Notes: generated by a model from the letters alone, not told the origin. A DNA stretch of 64,000 nt from Acanthococcus lagerstroemiae (GCA_031841125.1 JAJSSI010000028.1:1-64000), one strand, 5' to 3'; positions 22,101-33,402 are shown, counted from the stretch's first letter. Program-made: numbers and translations.

Positions 22101-25100
22101 AGGCTAGCCCTGGAGAAATGAGCAATTAAGGGGCAGGGTAGGCAACCCGTAGTGTTTTTATTTTATTTTTCTCCCAGAGGCGATGACGGCGGCGGATTTT
22201 ACTAAGCTCCCTCCTTCACCATGAACCACCTCCCAAGAGTAGGTTACCCCTGGAGAAATGAGCAATTACGGGGCAGAGTAGGCAACCCGGAGTGGGTTTT
22301 TTCTCCCGGATATGGCGGTGGATTCTACTTTTTTAGTATTGTAGATAGATTTGTTTTTCTCCAAAAATCATAAATTCTCTCCGAATTCTTGGGAAAGAAA
22401 AATCATCTTCCGTTTTTGAATATTAACTCCGGAATATTAGCAAAGGAAGAAAGTGAACAAGTATCACTGAAAGGTCAAAATTCATTGAGCCCATGAAGAA
22501 AGTCATGAAATGGTCATGAAAAAGTCATGAATTTCTTAAATTTGTCTTTGGTAGACACCCTGTCTAGTCCCAGTGCTTCGTGTCTTGTCCCGGCTATTGC
22601 TGGGCATTGACATTTCTCCGTACCTACAGGAGCCGCTTTTCACCACTCCTATCTTATACCACGTGTATTTTGTGGCCCCCATGACCAGTTAGTAGTCCGA
22701 CCATGAGCCTTACATGTTTCCGTCAAGCCCTAATAGGAACTTGGCATGCTTACTGGGGGCGTCCCCATCAGTGTTTCACCGAGTTCCATGGTGATGTGTA
22801 GTCAAACAATACATTTACTTATTTATCAATTTTTTTTTTTATTAGGGTCGGATTAGGTCGATAATTATTTATTATTTTTCTTGTAAAAATATCGATTGTT
22901 CAAGATTGTCGAGAATCAAGATGCTTGTTTTCTTGCCGACTCTCCTCGAGTAGCGAGGTTACTTGTTTTTTTGTTATTCAAAGAAAAAAGTAGGCATTAT
23001 AGGGAATTTCCATCATCCTGAGGATTCGCCGGCCATGCTAGCTTTTCTTTGGAATGAAATTTCTTATTTTTAAAACTAGTTCTTTTTTTAATTATTTGAA
23101 TCATCAGCTTACGTAGACCTTTGCTTCTTCATTCCTCATTCTTTAAATTATTGACTGTTATTAGTATGGACTCGGTAATTTTTTTGTTTAAGCTGTCAGT
23201 TGTTTCAAAGATGTCTTTCTTTCTAATCTCTTGATTTAGCTAGCAGTTTTGAAATTTTGTCTCGTGAAGTGGCTTTGTTGTTTCCCCCTGTCATGTGAAT
23301 TGGTGTTAATTTTTTTTTCTTTTTTCTTATCAGTAGTTGACATTTAATCAATGTGTGATCAGAGAGGAAGCTACAGTTTGTATCAAGTTGAAAGTTTCTC
23401 AGTTTATTTTTTGTGTTTTGCGGGGATAACGTATAATCAATTTGGTTCCTGAACTTTCGATTGAAAGCAACCCATGTCCACTGTTTTCCTCTTCTTTTTT
23501 TGAAATGTATATCAACAATTTTTAAATTTGTAACCAAACAGAATTTAGTTAATTTCGCTCCTCTTCCTTCCTTTCTCCGCACAAGTATGGGCGCATGATA
23601 CTTCCCCTAACATCCTTATTTCTAATCTGACCATTAAAATCCCCCGTAACTATTGAATCGTTTCTTCTATTTATATTTTGGCTACTAATTACATGGGAAA
23701 GTCGTGAGTAAAATTTTATAATTTCTTCGTCACCCGAGGTCGAAGTTGGGGTATATACTTGTATTAGAGTGAGATTCAACTCTGGACTGGTTTTAAAAGA
23801 TCACAGAGCAATTCTATCTGAAATTATAATGAATTTCTCCATTTTCTTCTTCTTCCAACCTATGTCCTTTTGACCTTCTGAGATACCTGTGTATGCTAAC
23901 AGGTTACCTCCTTCCCCCCCAGAATATTTTCCCTCCTCTTCCGTATTTCAGCTAATCCCAATCTTTCAGCTTCCCTATTACAAAACATTTCCCAGTTCTG
24001 TTCGATGAGCCTCACTTTTTAAAGTTCCAACTTTGAGACTTTCTATCTGAGTCACCTTGATATTTTTTCTTTTTCGCCTCCTACCCCCCTTTTTTGCGAG
24101 AATGGTGTTGAGGTTAAGTCTTACCTGCCCTTGATAAACAGGCGGTACTGGACAGGGTTTAGAATCAGCGTTCTAGATTATTGAGTTGATGTCGCTCGTC
24201 TCATCGGTTGGCAGTATAACTGATCGCGTATTTTCAGAAACGGACGTCGCATGTTCCAATTTGCTGCTGCAAGACGAGGACACCAAATCGAGTTGTTCTA
24301 CTATTACCAGGTTTTTGAAGCAGACGTTACCGCAAGTGATACCTCTACCGACTGCCCAGAGTTCAGATGGTAAGTTCGCTTTCTTAGCACTACTCGTATG
24401 TATTTATGTATACCATTGTGTCTGTGCAGAGTGAATGATGTGAACGCGTTCATGTTAACTGAAACTTGGTGGCTGGTGAAGGCAATTTTAGACATTTGGG
24501 TGATTATTGGTAGCTTCTTGCTAGGGGTGGTTAGAACGGCACCAGCTTCATTCAAGAAGCCTGTGTCTGTATCCCACTCAATCGATTTCTGGGAGTGCAG
24601 AGTTCTGGAGCGGGAACCAAAAATTCTCACGTCAATTTTTTCTGTGTGATTTTTCAGGCATCAGTACCCCGATTATATCGCGGTCCAATAACGTGCCTCT
24701 GCTCAGTTGTGATAATATGCAAGGTGGACGAGAATCGCCAACGTGGTGTATGTCAGAGGTAAGTTTCCTTAATTTACAAATGCGGTCGCTTTTTGGGACG
24801 CCTTGGTCGGCGTTCGGCGTTTCCAGGATGATTGCTCTGTAACTGTTTTATGTGAAAAAAGCGGTTGTTCTGGAAGAACCTGCACGTTCATGTCTTAGGT
24901 TATTCAGTGACAGGTTAATCAGACACCTGTGCGTCTGCTAACGTTAACTGGGCACTGTCCGCTGGAGAGACGAAATTCGCTTCTTTTTACCTGAAGCGAG
25001 TGTTATTCAACTGAACTTGAAAATGCTAGAAAGACATTGCGCGCTGTATCTTACAATTTATTAACAATGCTATTCGTGGAATGATTTTATACATTGTTCT

Positions 25101-25434
25101 GAATGACCGACAGGCTTCCAACTTTTCCATCAGCAGTCTACTGGGTCATTTTGAAATACCGCTGAAACCTCCCACTGTGAGTACTGTGGGAGTGGACGAA
25201 GAAACTCGATTTTCTACCGATGTAAGATTTACATTTCGACAACTAACTTTGTTAATACTTTATTCAGTTGCATTCGAAGGCACTGGTCTGTAACCTCTTG
25301 GTGTTTTTCTTCTCAACTGACAGGTCGAAACGCAATTCCAGCGGTTGATTAATGAGAGTAGCGTGGATTACACGGAGAAATTCGCAAATTTGGCGGCTCA
25401 AATAGCGTCCGAAACTACGAATCAAAAAACCTGA
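10141..25434 (+). CDS. crm: Cramped chromatin regulator (CRAMP1 family), 16 coding exons
   Basis: Nuclear SANT/Myb-like protein; Drosophila cramped is a Polycomb-group and histone-gene regulator. Coding exons: 10141-10342, 10416-10682, 11890-12093, 12168-12358, 12518-12739, 12809-13001, 13050-13264, 18317-18496, 18577-18669, 18847-19008, 19102-19231, 20413-20532, 24238-24369, 24658-24758, 25114-25221 and 25324-25434; 2631 nt, 876 residues. Family hallmarks: ELWSTEDKNAFFEALNEYGK and ARHFYYRTWHKISKYL (SANT-like, about 87-155); REQYGLINFGEFRKKIG; IELRPRNNESWCHVQSL; GWTVENADAIRIGDLYLM, joined across intron 7 to FGTDCKLQLDYWWE; a cysteine cluster HCSCGHVC (about 560); and C-terminal FSISSLLGHFE and SSVDYTEKFANLAAQIA. 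The donors of introns 1 (gttcgt) and 4 (gtatcc) are weak but are the in-phase choices. Intron 6 is only 48 nt, or 39 nt with an upstream acceptor at 13040 that also keeps frame. Introns 7 (5.05 kb) and 12 (3.7 kb) are filled with transposons. Confidence 0.93.
15146..15269. mobile_element. Tiny TA-flanked MITE inside the LINE
   Basis: Left end ccgtccattggggtaata and right end reverse complement ccgtcaactggggaaata form a 22-bp inverted repeat with three mismatches. TA dinucleotides flank both ends (15144-15145, 15270-15271), as expected of a Tc1/mariner-type insertion. The element is 124 bp. A similar end, ccccagttgacagta, occurs near 43972-43986. Confidence 0.65.
15936..16940 (-). mobile_element. 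Penelope-like element remnant with inverted terminal repeats and GIY-YIG region
   Basis: The left part (near 15970-16110) and the right part (near 16845-16940) are inverted copies sharing ttccttctgtagtccagagc and a following ctatgccat-cttcagtggag stretch. Between them the minus strand (about 16745-16300) encodes a decayed product containing INNKYQPRTVDRIINKLIY, GAIPFTGTYTYKIQKIF, RPPLIKQ and VYRLDCEHCDMTYM. This matches the end of the reverse transcriptase and the start of a GIY-YIG endonuclease as found in Penelope-like elements (normally C-x-x-C-x-x-x-Y-I-G-x-T). A 10-bp duplication tactgaaacc flanks it (15926-15935 and 16941-16950). A derivative of the same terminal repeat sits at 30325-30532. 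Confidence 0.7.
17615..17825. mobile_element. Palindromic MITE (foldback) in cramped intron 7
   Basis: Arms 17615-17704 and 17736-17825 are about 90 bp each and nearly perfect inverted copies; both contain gcaggaatatctttgctgcg or its complement. The spacer is 31 bp. It has no coding capacity. It lies just beyond the 5' end of the LINE. Confidence 0.8.
20865..21060. repeat. Interspersed repeat copy (family A)
   Basis: The stretch tttttcgtataaatcattct through to the region containing ctcgatcggtcaggtaggat is shared, with divergence, by 46425-46560 (its first half) and 49985-50080 (its second half). It is T- and C-rich with no inverted ends. It may be the 3' region of a LINE in minus orientation, but I could not tie it to a coding part. 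Confidence 0.5.
21296..21440. other. GC-rich cluster of tetraloop hairpins
   Basis: A sharp GC-rich island in AT-rich DNA. Successive short stems close around a cttcg or gcttcgc loop: gggggcttcgccccc, ggccgcttcgcggcc and ggcgcttcgcgcc. No domain was recognised in either strand's reading frame. Composition and hairpin style are unlike everything else in the window. Confidence 0.6.
21580..22310. repeat. C-rich tandem repeat, period about 135-160 bp
   Basis: Blocks containing aagctccctcc, ccaccatgaa, caagggtaggcaacccg and ctgtttagtgt recur. The block near 21824-21960 repeats near 21986-22110 (offset about 162), and the one near 22070-22160 repeats near 22205-22290 (offset about 136). The copies differ by short indels and homopolymer length. 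Short frames within it are not credible genes. Confidence 0.7.
22555..22790 (-). mobile_element. 3'-end fragment of R1/Jockey-type LINE
   Basis: Closely matches 39,491-39,750 of the larger LINE in AIFM1 intron 9, including ccggct-ttgctgggcattgac, acctacaggagccgctt and ccctaataggaacttggcat. In the larger copy this part encodes the C-terminal zinc-knuckle region (C-R-Y-C-G-E-E-E-E then H and C). It is a truncated fragment. Confidence 0.75.
22890..22985. repeat. Interspersed repeat copy (family B)
   Basis: Shared with 43,005-43,090: both contain ttgtcgaga-tcaggatgc-tg, then ctcctcgagtagcgaggtta (ttcctcgagtaatgaggtta in the other copy). Both copies lie beside or downstream of R1-type LINE sequence. 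Confidence 0.5.
23220..23780 (-). mobile_element. Endonuclease fragment of CFDP2/RTE-type LINE
   Basis: Minus-strand frames 23549-23779 and 23223-23582 together read as an AP-endonuclease-like domain: LIQVYTPTSTSGDEEIIKFY, VTGDFNGQIR, then KKRRGKQWTWVAFNRKFRNQ, IDYTL and the SDH signature in SFLSDHTLIKCQL. One frameshift near 23,560 separates the two halves. Decayed LINE sequence probably continues on both sides (23,040-24,120). Confidence 0.8.
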
Positions 25435-25985
25435 GTTTGGGTTTTCGAAACTTTCATTTATCTCATCAGTCAGCTGTTCGATGAAGACGGTAGACTGCGT
25501 CGCTTATTTCGTATGTTTCTCAAGCGTTATCTGTATTTTTCTTCCAAGTCTCTGAATTGGACTGCTTTTTAGTTGCAGTGGCACGATTTGGAGTTTCAGT
25601 CGAAAGTGTTGGCATCTGGCGAATTTCTGTGAACCATGAGGAGAGGTGATCGTGAGATATTTAAACCTAAAAGGTCCATGATCGCCTCTTCATTCGTTCC
25701 TTTACTGCTTTTTGCAGGTACTGAAACTCCTAATTGAAATTATTATTATTATTTTTTTTTTAAAATTTTACTAACTCATTCAATGTAGGCGGATGACAGC
25801 ACTTCAAACCTAAATGTTTTATAGTTGCGAGTTCTCGCTGTATCAGTTTATGAAACATTACATATCCGGTATTCGGACTTCCCAAGATTCTACACAAAGT
25901 AGCTTACACCTGGCGAATACTTCTGGGTTACTTATCAGTGTTAGGATTCATTCTTAGCATGTGTTATTGTATGAATTCTTTTTGT
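25435..25985. other. Downstream region of cramped
   Basis: Expected 3' untranslated sequence and start of the intergenic space. I see no clear AATAAA close to the stop and no other gene. Confidence 0.4.
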
Positions 25986-26642
25986 ATTAGGTTAAGGCGC
26001 GAATATACAAAAGCCCTGATTTTGGACGTATGCCTCCTTAATCCTGTCCCCCTTCAACCAGGTTAGCTGCGATTCTGTGGAATAGTTTGTACCTGATGGA
26101 GTTGCAAATGTCGTCCATCCACCTGACTTTCTGTTTTCTCGGTTTTCTGCATCGTAAGTTTGCTAGAACGTGACCTTATTTGTCCATCGGTTGTCTTTCA
26201 GTCTGCTCAAGTAGTCAGCTCAGTCCTGTTTCAGTCTTCTCAAAGCGTGCAATACATTTTTGTTTTGCCTGGCTTTGCTTTTTATATTTTTCAAATTTAT
26301 TTTATCACGCAGCTTGATTCCTAAAGTAGCTCTCTACATGAAATTGTTCTATAGACTGAAGTTTTTTCTCTGCCATTTTGGTTCGTATCCACGTCTGACA
26401 GCCGAAGGTCAATGCCGGAAGAATACAGCTGTTGAAGATTTAGCTTTTGTAAGTGTTTGAATAATTATTTTTCAGTATAAATTTTAGACTCCAAAATTTG
26501 CTCCAAACTATCGCCACTTTGTGGTTTATTTATTTCTCAATTTGGTTCTCGAAAGAGATGATTTGGCCCAAGCATATTACATACTTCATTTCCTGTTTCA
26601 CTTGTTTCATTTTCGATTGTTCTTGGTTTTGTACGTCAAAGT

Positions 26643-26765
26643 GACCTATTATGAAACTTTTATCACGATATCACAAATCGTTACAGTGGTAACTTGTACA
26701 GTAAACCGTATCAAGTTACCACTGTAACGATTTGTGGTATCGTGATAAAAGTTTCAGAATAGGTC
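26643..26765. mobile_element. Palindromic MITE inside the RTE element
   Basis: Arms 26643-26696 and 26712-26765 are 54 bp each with about two mismatches, containing gaaacttttatcacgata and its complement. The loop is 15 bp. No coding content. Confidence 0.8.
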
Positions 26766-27736
26766 TCCAGAACTACTCAAAATTTTTGTTTTGGGCAGAT
26801 TTATTTCCATACCTGCCTCTTTGCTTCTCTACCTGAGCTCCTTCAGTATCCATTGTAGGAGTCTTCTTCATTTTCCGCCAGTACCATCACGTAATCTGCG
26901 AATCTTCACTTGATTTAGTATTTCCCCGTTTATTTTCACCCTTTTCCCCTCCCAATTTAGATTTTTGAAAATTTCGTCAAGAACACAGTTAAATAGCGGA
27001 GAGATCGGGTCCCTCTGTCTTACTTCCGTATTGATGTCAAAAGCTTCCCCTTCTACTTAACCCCGTATACATTTCCTGTATTAGTTGCACCAAATTATGC
27101 TTTTGGCATGTAGTTTGTTTTTAACTGGTCAAAAGTCTTAGTAAAGTCTATGAACGCCAGACGGACGGGAATTCGGTACTCTATTGCCTCTTGGTTGACA
27201 GCATTGATAGTGTGAAGGTGGTCGATCGTAGAAAAGCCCATCCTGAAGCCTCTCTGACATGGTGTTATAACTCCAAAATTCCTCTGAGGCGGAAGTCTAT
27301 CATAGTTGACAGAATATTTGATATGATCAGTATGAGGCTAATTGGTCTATAATTTTTAATATTATATTTACAACCTTCTTTAAAAAGGAGAATTATTTTG
27401 GAAATTTTCCAACTTTCTGGGATAGTTTTTGTTCTTATGATTTCATTATGTAGTTTCGTGAGAATTTTCATTTGTTCTTCTCCTCCAAGTTTGATATGTT
27501 CGTTGTAAATCCTGTCGTGACCTGCGGCCTACCCGTCTTTTAATTTTCAAATAGCTCTCATAACTAGGGCGCCAAAAGAACAGGTATAGACACGGAGGCA
27601 AACTGAATCGTCCTGCAGCGCTATCACAATGAGACACGCAGAGAGGAAAAATGATTTTAAAATATGATCCCAAAAGATCTTGAAAAATATTGCATTCGAT
27701 AGGAAATTTTAAGTACTGTAAATTTTATTCTCTTCA

Positions 27737-28000
27737 ATTAGACGCTGTTAAGCGAGACAGAACCAAGCGACAAAATCTGTCTTGAGAACACGTAATTCGA
27801 AGTTCAAGACTTCAAGAGCCATGTAGAAACTATATGTATAACATATCGTTTACTGATAAGTTTTTTCGTCGTGAGTACACATTTTTGAATCGGGGGCCCA
27901 ATTTCGAAAAATTTTACTTTTTACGCTCTTTCCAACGATACTAATAACTCATTTTGTCAACGAATGTCGCTTGGTTCTGTCTCGCTTAAAAGCGTCCAAT
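27737..28000. mobile_element. MITE with 36-bp terminal inverted repeats
   Basis: Left arm 27737-27772 and right arm 27965-28000 match at about 34 of 36 positions; the shared core is aagcgagacagaaccaagcg. It is 264 bp long and has no coding capacity. It splits the RTE element between its linker and reverse transcriptase. Confidence 0.85.
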
Positions 28001-28828
28001 TATTTATAAACAGTAATATTTGTCTAGATATTAGCAACTAAAGTTACACATGTTTTTATGACAGTTCCATTGCTACCGGTCTAGTTTGCCTTCGTGTCTC
28101 CACCCGTTCTTCTAGAGCCTTATCATAACTTCGCTCTCTAGGAATTCTGGTTCGGGATCTTCACCTATTTTGGTTTCAATTCTGAGAGAAGTTCAGTTGT
28201 CCGAGTATAACAGGCATAAAAAAATTCTGGCTGTTCTGTTTGTTTGGGCCTATCGAAGACTTTTTCACTGCATGTTGAGTAAGCTTGTCGAATACTTTTT
28301 CCCGAGGGTAAGCTGTTGTTGTTTTTATTGCAGTTTTTGTACTTTTGTTGTTTCCGTGATCTGAGTAATCAAAGAATCCATCTTTTCCGAAACTTCCTTA
28401 GAAGTTCTTTTTATTAATTTTGCAGAATAAATTGAACTCTTGTCTTGTTCCTACCTGATTTATGCGTTTCTGGTGTAACATTTCTCTTTTTATTATGAGT
28501 TTGTGTATGTATTTGAGAAATGTATTCTTGGTTTTGTAGTTTCTAAGGGGTACCTAGGCTTTCTTTTGTCGCTTCGGATATGGCATTTAGTGACTGGTTT
28601 CAGCTTGGGGCTTCTCCATCGGATGCCACCTCCTCCGATTTTAGCTTTAGCCTGTTTCGGTATATGTGACCTGGAAGCATGAAATGTACCTCTGGTGTCA
28701 AAGAATCATTTTTTACTTTCTTGACAATTCTTATAGAAAAAAATCACGCTCTTTCGAATGAAACAAATCGCAGCTTCTTATCTTCATTAGTTTCTCCACA
28801 AATTGTGTTTAAAAATTACGTCAAAAGT

Positions 28829-29951
28829 TTAACACTTTAGCTGCCCAGCCTGTTTTACAAAAAAAAAAAAATCCACGGTCACCCGTTGTGATATTTTACC
28901 TTTGGGGGGGGGGGTCTAAGAGACCCCTTATGAGCAATTTCCCCCACCTTACCCCTATACGGGGTCAATAAGGCACATGTGCAATATAGCACACGGGGCC
29001 CTTACGCTTGAAAATGAGAAATTGACATGTGCAATATGGCACATATGGCTGTTACTCTTATCTACATAAGGTTAAAAAATCATTTTTGAAAATAAATCTC
29101 ATTTATTTGACTCAAAAATCGCAAAATCAATGTTTTAACAGCTTTGTTCGGTGCGTTTTATTAAAACATGAGAGACACATGAATTTTTGTTCACACCCGT
29201 TACAAAAAAAATGAATAAAAGAAAGTTTAGTAGCTACGGCTGGCCCTTGCTTATTTGACTTTGAAATCCGTGCGTAGCAACTAACGCATCTGCCGCTTTT
29301 TGTAGTTTGTGATAAGAAATATTCTCCAAAAGTTTGACGTTCTGGTACCTGGACTGAGAAAGCAGTGACTCTTTGTTCGTACTTGAATAGAGAAAGGGCT
29401 ACTTCCTCCCGAAATGTGGTGATTGTGATATTTTTTCCAGTTTTGAGCATGTATAAGATGTACCTACGCATTCACCATCGCTGTGTTACAGATAATTTCT
29501 ATAAGAACTTTCCTGTACCATTTCAAACCTCGTCGGAGTGCTGAAGCATACTCTTTGAGCTGATCGCTCACATCTATAAAAGTTTTAGCGCTGTTGTAGT
29601 CCACAATGGCAGATGGCTTCAGAACATACATATTCTCATAACGATTCACCTTCACGCGTTGGTACGTTAGGCCATGTTTTGTAGATAAAAACATAATTTC
29701 TCTTTTGTCCATCCATTTATAAACGCATATTCTTTTGGAAATTCTCCCAACCATGTGACCTATAAAACAAAAAATTCAAAATTGATGAATCATTGGAAAT
29801 GAAAAAAAAGAAGGTATTTTTACCTCTTTCCAACATCTTTTTTGTGACAAATTTCGGATTGTGTTTTCGATTTTTCCTCAAAGTACCAATTAAAAACATA
29901 CGTTTACATAGCGTCGTGTTAAACGGGCCTTTGAGAAAACATCCGTGTTAA
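28829..29951 (-). mobile_element. piggyBac transposase remnant (C-terminal half)
   Basis: Minus-strand frames 29717-29899, 29464-29754 and 29127-29471 read in series: FLIGTLRKNRKHNPKFV, LKPSAIVDYNSAKTFIDVSD, QLKEYASALRRGLKWYRKVL, ICNTAMVNA, ITTFREEVALSL and a cysteine-rich tail (RCVSCYARIS, FFCNGCEQKFMCLSCFNKTH). This is the conserved end of piggyBac-family transposases with the C-terminal zinc-binding domain. The N-terminal half is missing. TTAA sites at 28829-28832, 29919-29922 and 29948-29951 are candidate boundaries; the exact ends are uncertain. Confidence 0.85.
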
Positions 29952-30324
29952 CATCGCGTTGTGTGAACCGGGCCTACGGGAATGAGAATTCCAAACGAGG
30001 TTGCCATAGCAATGCGTAAACGCACCACCAGAGATGTACACTCTATGTACATCTGCGCGCACCACTACCACCATTCCATCTTTACACTCGCTTATCTCAA
30101 AAACCTATTTCACACGAGAGGCACATTTCATGATTCCAGGTCACGTATGTTTTGGATTTGTTTATGAACTCTTGGTGTGCTACAATGATTTGTTGGACGA
30201 TATCTTTCTTTTGTTATTGCCAGTTTACAGAATACAGGTCAATGGTCAGAGTGGTCTTAGAAGTGGTTTAGAGTATCGCAGCTTAGTATATTTTTGAAAG
30301 ACATAGACGGGGTAAGTATGAAGT

Positions 30325-30532
30325 CATATTCCATTTGTAGGGTGTGCCAATTCACTTTTTCTTCTTTTGTAGTCCAGCCCTCGACTATATGACTACAGGA
30401 ATACAAGAGACAAGTGTCTCATTTAGGGTACTCCACTGATGATGGCATATCAGCCGAAAGCGCTCTGGGCTACAGAAGAAGACACCTACAAATGGAAAAT
30501 TACCAAGCACACTCACACTCCGAAATGGACAC
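30325..30532. mobile_element. Penelope-derived terminal-repeat hairpin with 12-bp target duplication
   Basis: The interior contains the Penelope-like terminal repeat of 15936-16940 in both orientations (cttcttttgtagtccag on the left; tcagccgaaagcgctctggg and cagaagaagacacctaca on the right). It is flanked by the 12-bp duplication taagtatgaagt at 30313-30324 and 30533-30544. There is no coding sequence left. It interrupts the endonuclease of the RTE element. Confidence 0.75.
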
Positions 30533-30900
30533 TAAGTATGAAGTTAGTTCGGAATTTGAATTCTTGGTTGGGAGCTACCCATATCCATCTCTTGCTCTTT
30601 CTTTAAAAAAAGTATTTGTCAGTTTCAAGTTGTTCTCTTTGCAAAAGTGAAGCAGCTTGCTCTCTTCTGAGTTCCTAGTTCCAAAATTGTATTTTCCCAC
30701 GATTTCGTCCGATCCTGTTTCTGTAGAACCTACGTGACTGTTAAGAGTCACTCATTACCATCAGATAATTATTCATTTTCTGTTTTATTGTACTTAGAGT
30801 TTCATTCAGCTTGGTGTAGAAAGACTCACTGTCTTTTCCGTCTGTAGAGGCCGTGACGTGTTTGTTTACCTAAGTTAAATTTTTCTATTGCTATTCTGTT

Positions 30901-32300
30901 CGAGATATGTAGGTACCTCTAAATTTGAGTAGTTTTAGACTTAAGTTTTCTTTTGTGAGGAAAATGTTAGGATTACTGAAATACAAAAACGCGATTTTCA
31001 AACAGCTTTCAACCCAATTTTTGAAGAAGAAAAAAAATTCTAAATCCTACTGTTTTTAAACTACCGTTTGTTTGAATTTGTCTGGAAAATAATTCTCGGA
31101 CGCACTGGTGACAAAATAAAAATCGCATTTCTCCGTTCAAAAGTACAGCCTTGTTCATTACTGTCCTAACATTGATAAGCATACATTTTTTTACATTCGG
31201 AAAGGGAGAAAGGCCCGATGCTGGCGCTCCACCGGGTTGGGAAGTCCGAATTGTAATTAGCGTTGAATATCGATGAAGTGAGGTATAAGCTGTGATGAGT
31301 CGCTCTGTCTGTATCTGGAAAAATACATCTTATTGTAGTAAATGTGCTAAAGATTCAAGATGTCTTCATTTTTGAAACAATTTTTTTTGTTTATAACCTC
31401 TCCCCCGGCCTCCCATTTTTTCTAATTAATTTATTAGTCCTGCATACCGGCACATGCACTAAATATGTATTTATAAAATATTTTAAAATAAAAGACAGTG
31501 GTGAGACTTTACAATCACATCGAGTTGGTATAGTAGGAGCAAATTAATAATTATAGGTATCTCGACAGTTGAAAAATCTTACACACGAGTCTACGGATTG
31601 TTAATGGTTGTTTACATGAATGTACCTTTTCAAGGGAATTCTCAATTGAAATTGTTTACTAGGTTTAACGACTGTTTCGAGTTGACGTTTCTATTTTTCG
31701 ATTTTAAAATGCGATTTGTTGTATTATAATTATTGTTTTTATTCGTTGACGATTTCTGAATAAATATTTGTAATAATATTGTTCTCTTGAATTACTCGCG
31801 TATTCTCATTTTATGAATATTTGACTTTTTTATTTTTCGCAGTTGCAATTAATAGTTTACCAATAGTCGATCGAAAGATGATGAATATTTGCTATTCTTG
31901 AGCGAATTGCGAGTAGACTGTTTGTGCATCCACCGCACTGGCGGATTCAGGAAATTCTCTTGGGAGGGAAAGTGCAAAATGTGTGAGAATATATACCCCC
32001 CCCCGAGTATTTAAATATTTTTCTGTCCTTAAGTCGATGACCATGAATTCATTTTATTTAAGATTTTTTTTATTCTTTGAAATATCGACTAGTATGCAAT
32101 TACGTCCTTGAGGAAATTGAGATATAAGAACTGCGTCCCAATGTAAAAAGGAGAGGCATGTCTACTGCGTCTGGCTCAAACTTGACTAACATTTTCGAGC
32201 TATTCCGAACACAATAACCGATAGATAATGTATGAGATCATTTTTTATGGTATATGCAGTGTAACGTGTTGCAGCATGCAAAACAATGAGTGCAGCTATC
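30901..32300. other. Intergenic, no recognisable gene
   Basis: AT-rich sequence with a C run at 31,997-32,005. No domain or terminal repeat recognised on either strand. Confidence 0.4.
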
Positions 32301-32319
32301 CTTAAGGAGTTCGGTCACC

Positions 32320-33000
32320 CAGTTCTAATTCCATGAGTTTGAATTCGTAATACGGAGTTGTAACAACAGTGAAACGATGTTTAGTGAGAAAGGAAAAAAT
32401 TAGTTTGTGTAAGGTGAAATCAAATTTCGCGTCCACAAAAATCTTTGGTGGATAATGTGCAGTTGAAGCGCTACCACATTTTTCAAAAATTTGCAAAGGC
32501 GTAGACGAAAATAAAAACATTTTTGTGGTAATACCTTCAACGCATTGAATATGCAACACAAAACACAACAATGTACATTCTCAAAATTTCTCATTTTCTG
32601 AGTGGAAGTGGAAAAAAATAGGAATAACTTGGGACTGGAGACAGCTAGAGCAGAAGGGTTTGAAATTTTGGTGAAAGGAGATCATTTCTGATAAGTCTGT
32701 CAGTTCACCTAAAAAAGCTCACTCTCTTCGAGAACTGTTAGAGGAAGAGCGAAATGGATAAAGACTGGGCTTCTTACAAGAGAAGTACTAACTTTTCATT
32801 ACTTTCATTTTGTCAGGAATGGTCTCCTCTCACCAAAATTTCAAACCGTTTTCCTCTAGCTGTTTCCAATTCAACGTTATTCGCATTTTTCTACTTCCAC
32901 TCAAACGATGAGAAATTGTGGAAAATGAGTATTACTGCGCTTTCTGTTGCGTATTTAGCATGTTGAAGGCGTTACCATCAGGGAAGTTAAGCCTGAAGCC
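32320..33000. repeat. Foldback repeat (family C), copy 1
   Basis: Contains an inverted pair: ctagagcagaagggtttgaa (about 32,645) against aaaccgttttcctctagctg (about 32,844). A second diverged copy lies at 52,970-53,600; both contain gagcgaaatggataaagact and ggaatggtctcctctcacca. No coding potential is evident. Confidence 0.65.
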
Positions 33001-33380
33001 ACTGCCAGGTGGATTCGGCAAGTCGGCTTTCAGCCCATAAGTCAGTCATTAGCTACGTTTTGAGGTTGAAATTTATCAATAAATTCATCTAATGCCAAAA
33101 AGTTAAATAAAAATGAAAATAATTACTAAATCAATATTGATAAAAAATTTGCTACCATTCATGTATAAGGAATTTCCTGTTTTGAATAAATTGGGCTTGT
33201 CAATTACCAAAATGGTGGGAATTTGGAAGTTTTGTAGCTTGTGACTGAAGTCAACTCATGTGCAAAGATTAAGCCATTAATCAAGCGATAAGCCATACAG
33301 CGTTAAGCCATATTTGAAGCCTGAAAGTTAAATCAAGTCAGAAGCTCATAAGCCAAGTTAACCAGCAGCTTCACCCGATG

Positions 33381-33402
33381 GCGGATAATCGAGCTTCTAC
33401 TG
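33381..33402. mobile_element. pogo/Tigger-like terminal repeat, one end only
   Basis: The reverse complement reads cagtagaagctcgattatcc then gc, next to a TA. This is the style of pogo/Tigger-type ends, and a related end is present at 63232-63259. No matching second end was found nearby. Confidence 0.5.

Larger units (their letters stand above)
25990..30900 (-). mobile_element. RTE-type LINE interrupted by four later insertions
   Basis: Minus-strand reading in order: endonuclease near 30,870-30,520 (SESFYTKLNETLSTIKQ), a connecting segment near 28,190-28,130 (EDPEPEFLESEVM), reverse transcriptase at 27471-27265 (IPESWKISKIILLFKEG, NYRPISL), then about 27,250-27,130 (GFSTIDHLHTINAVNQE, RIPVRLAFIDFTKTFD), a FAD(D)-like box near 26,920, and a C-terminal RWTNKVTF region near 26,190. 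Stops are frequent. Subtracting the insertions (30325-30532, about 28829-29951, 27737-28000, 26643-26765) leaves roughly 3.2 kb, the size expected for an RTE element. Confidence 0.7.
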
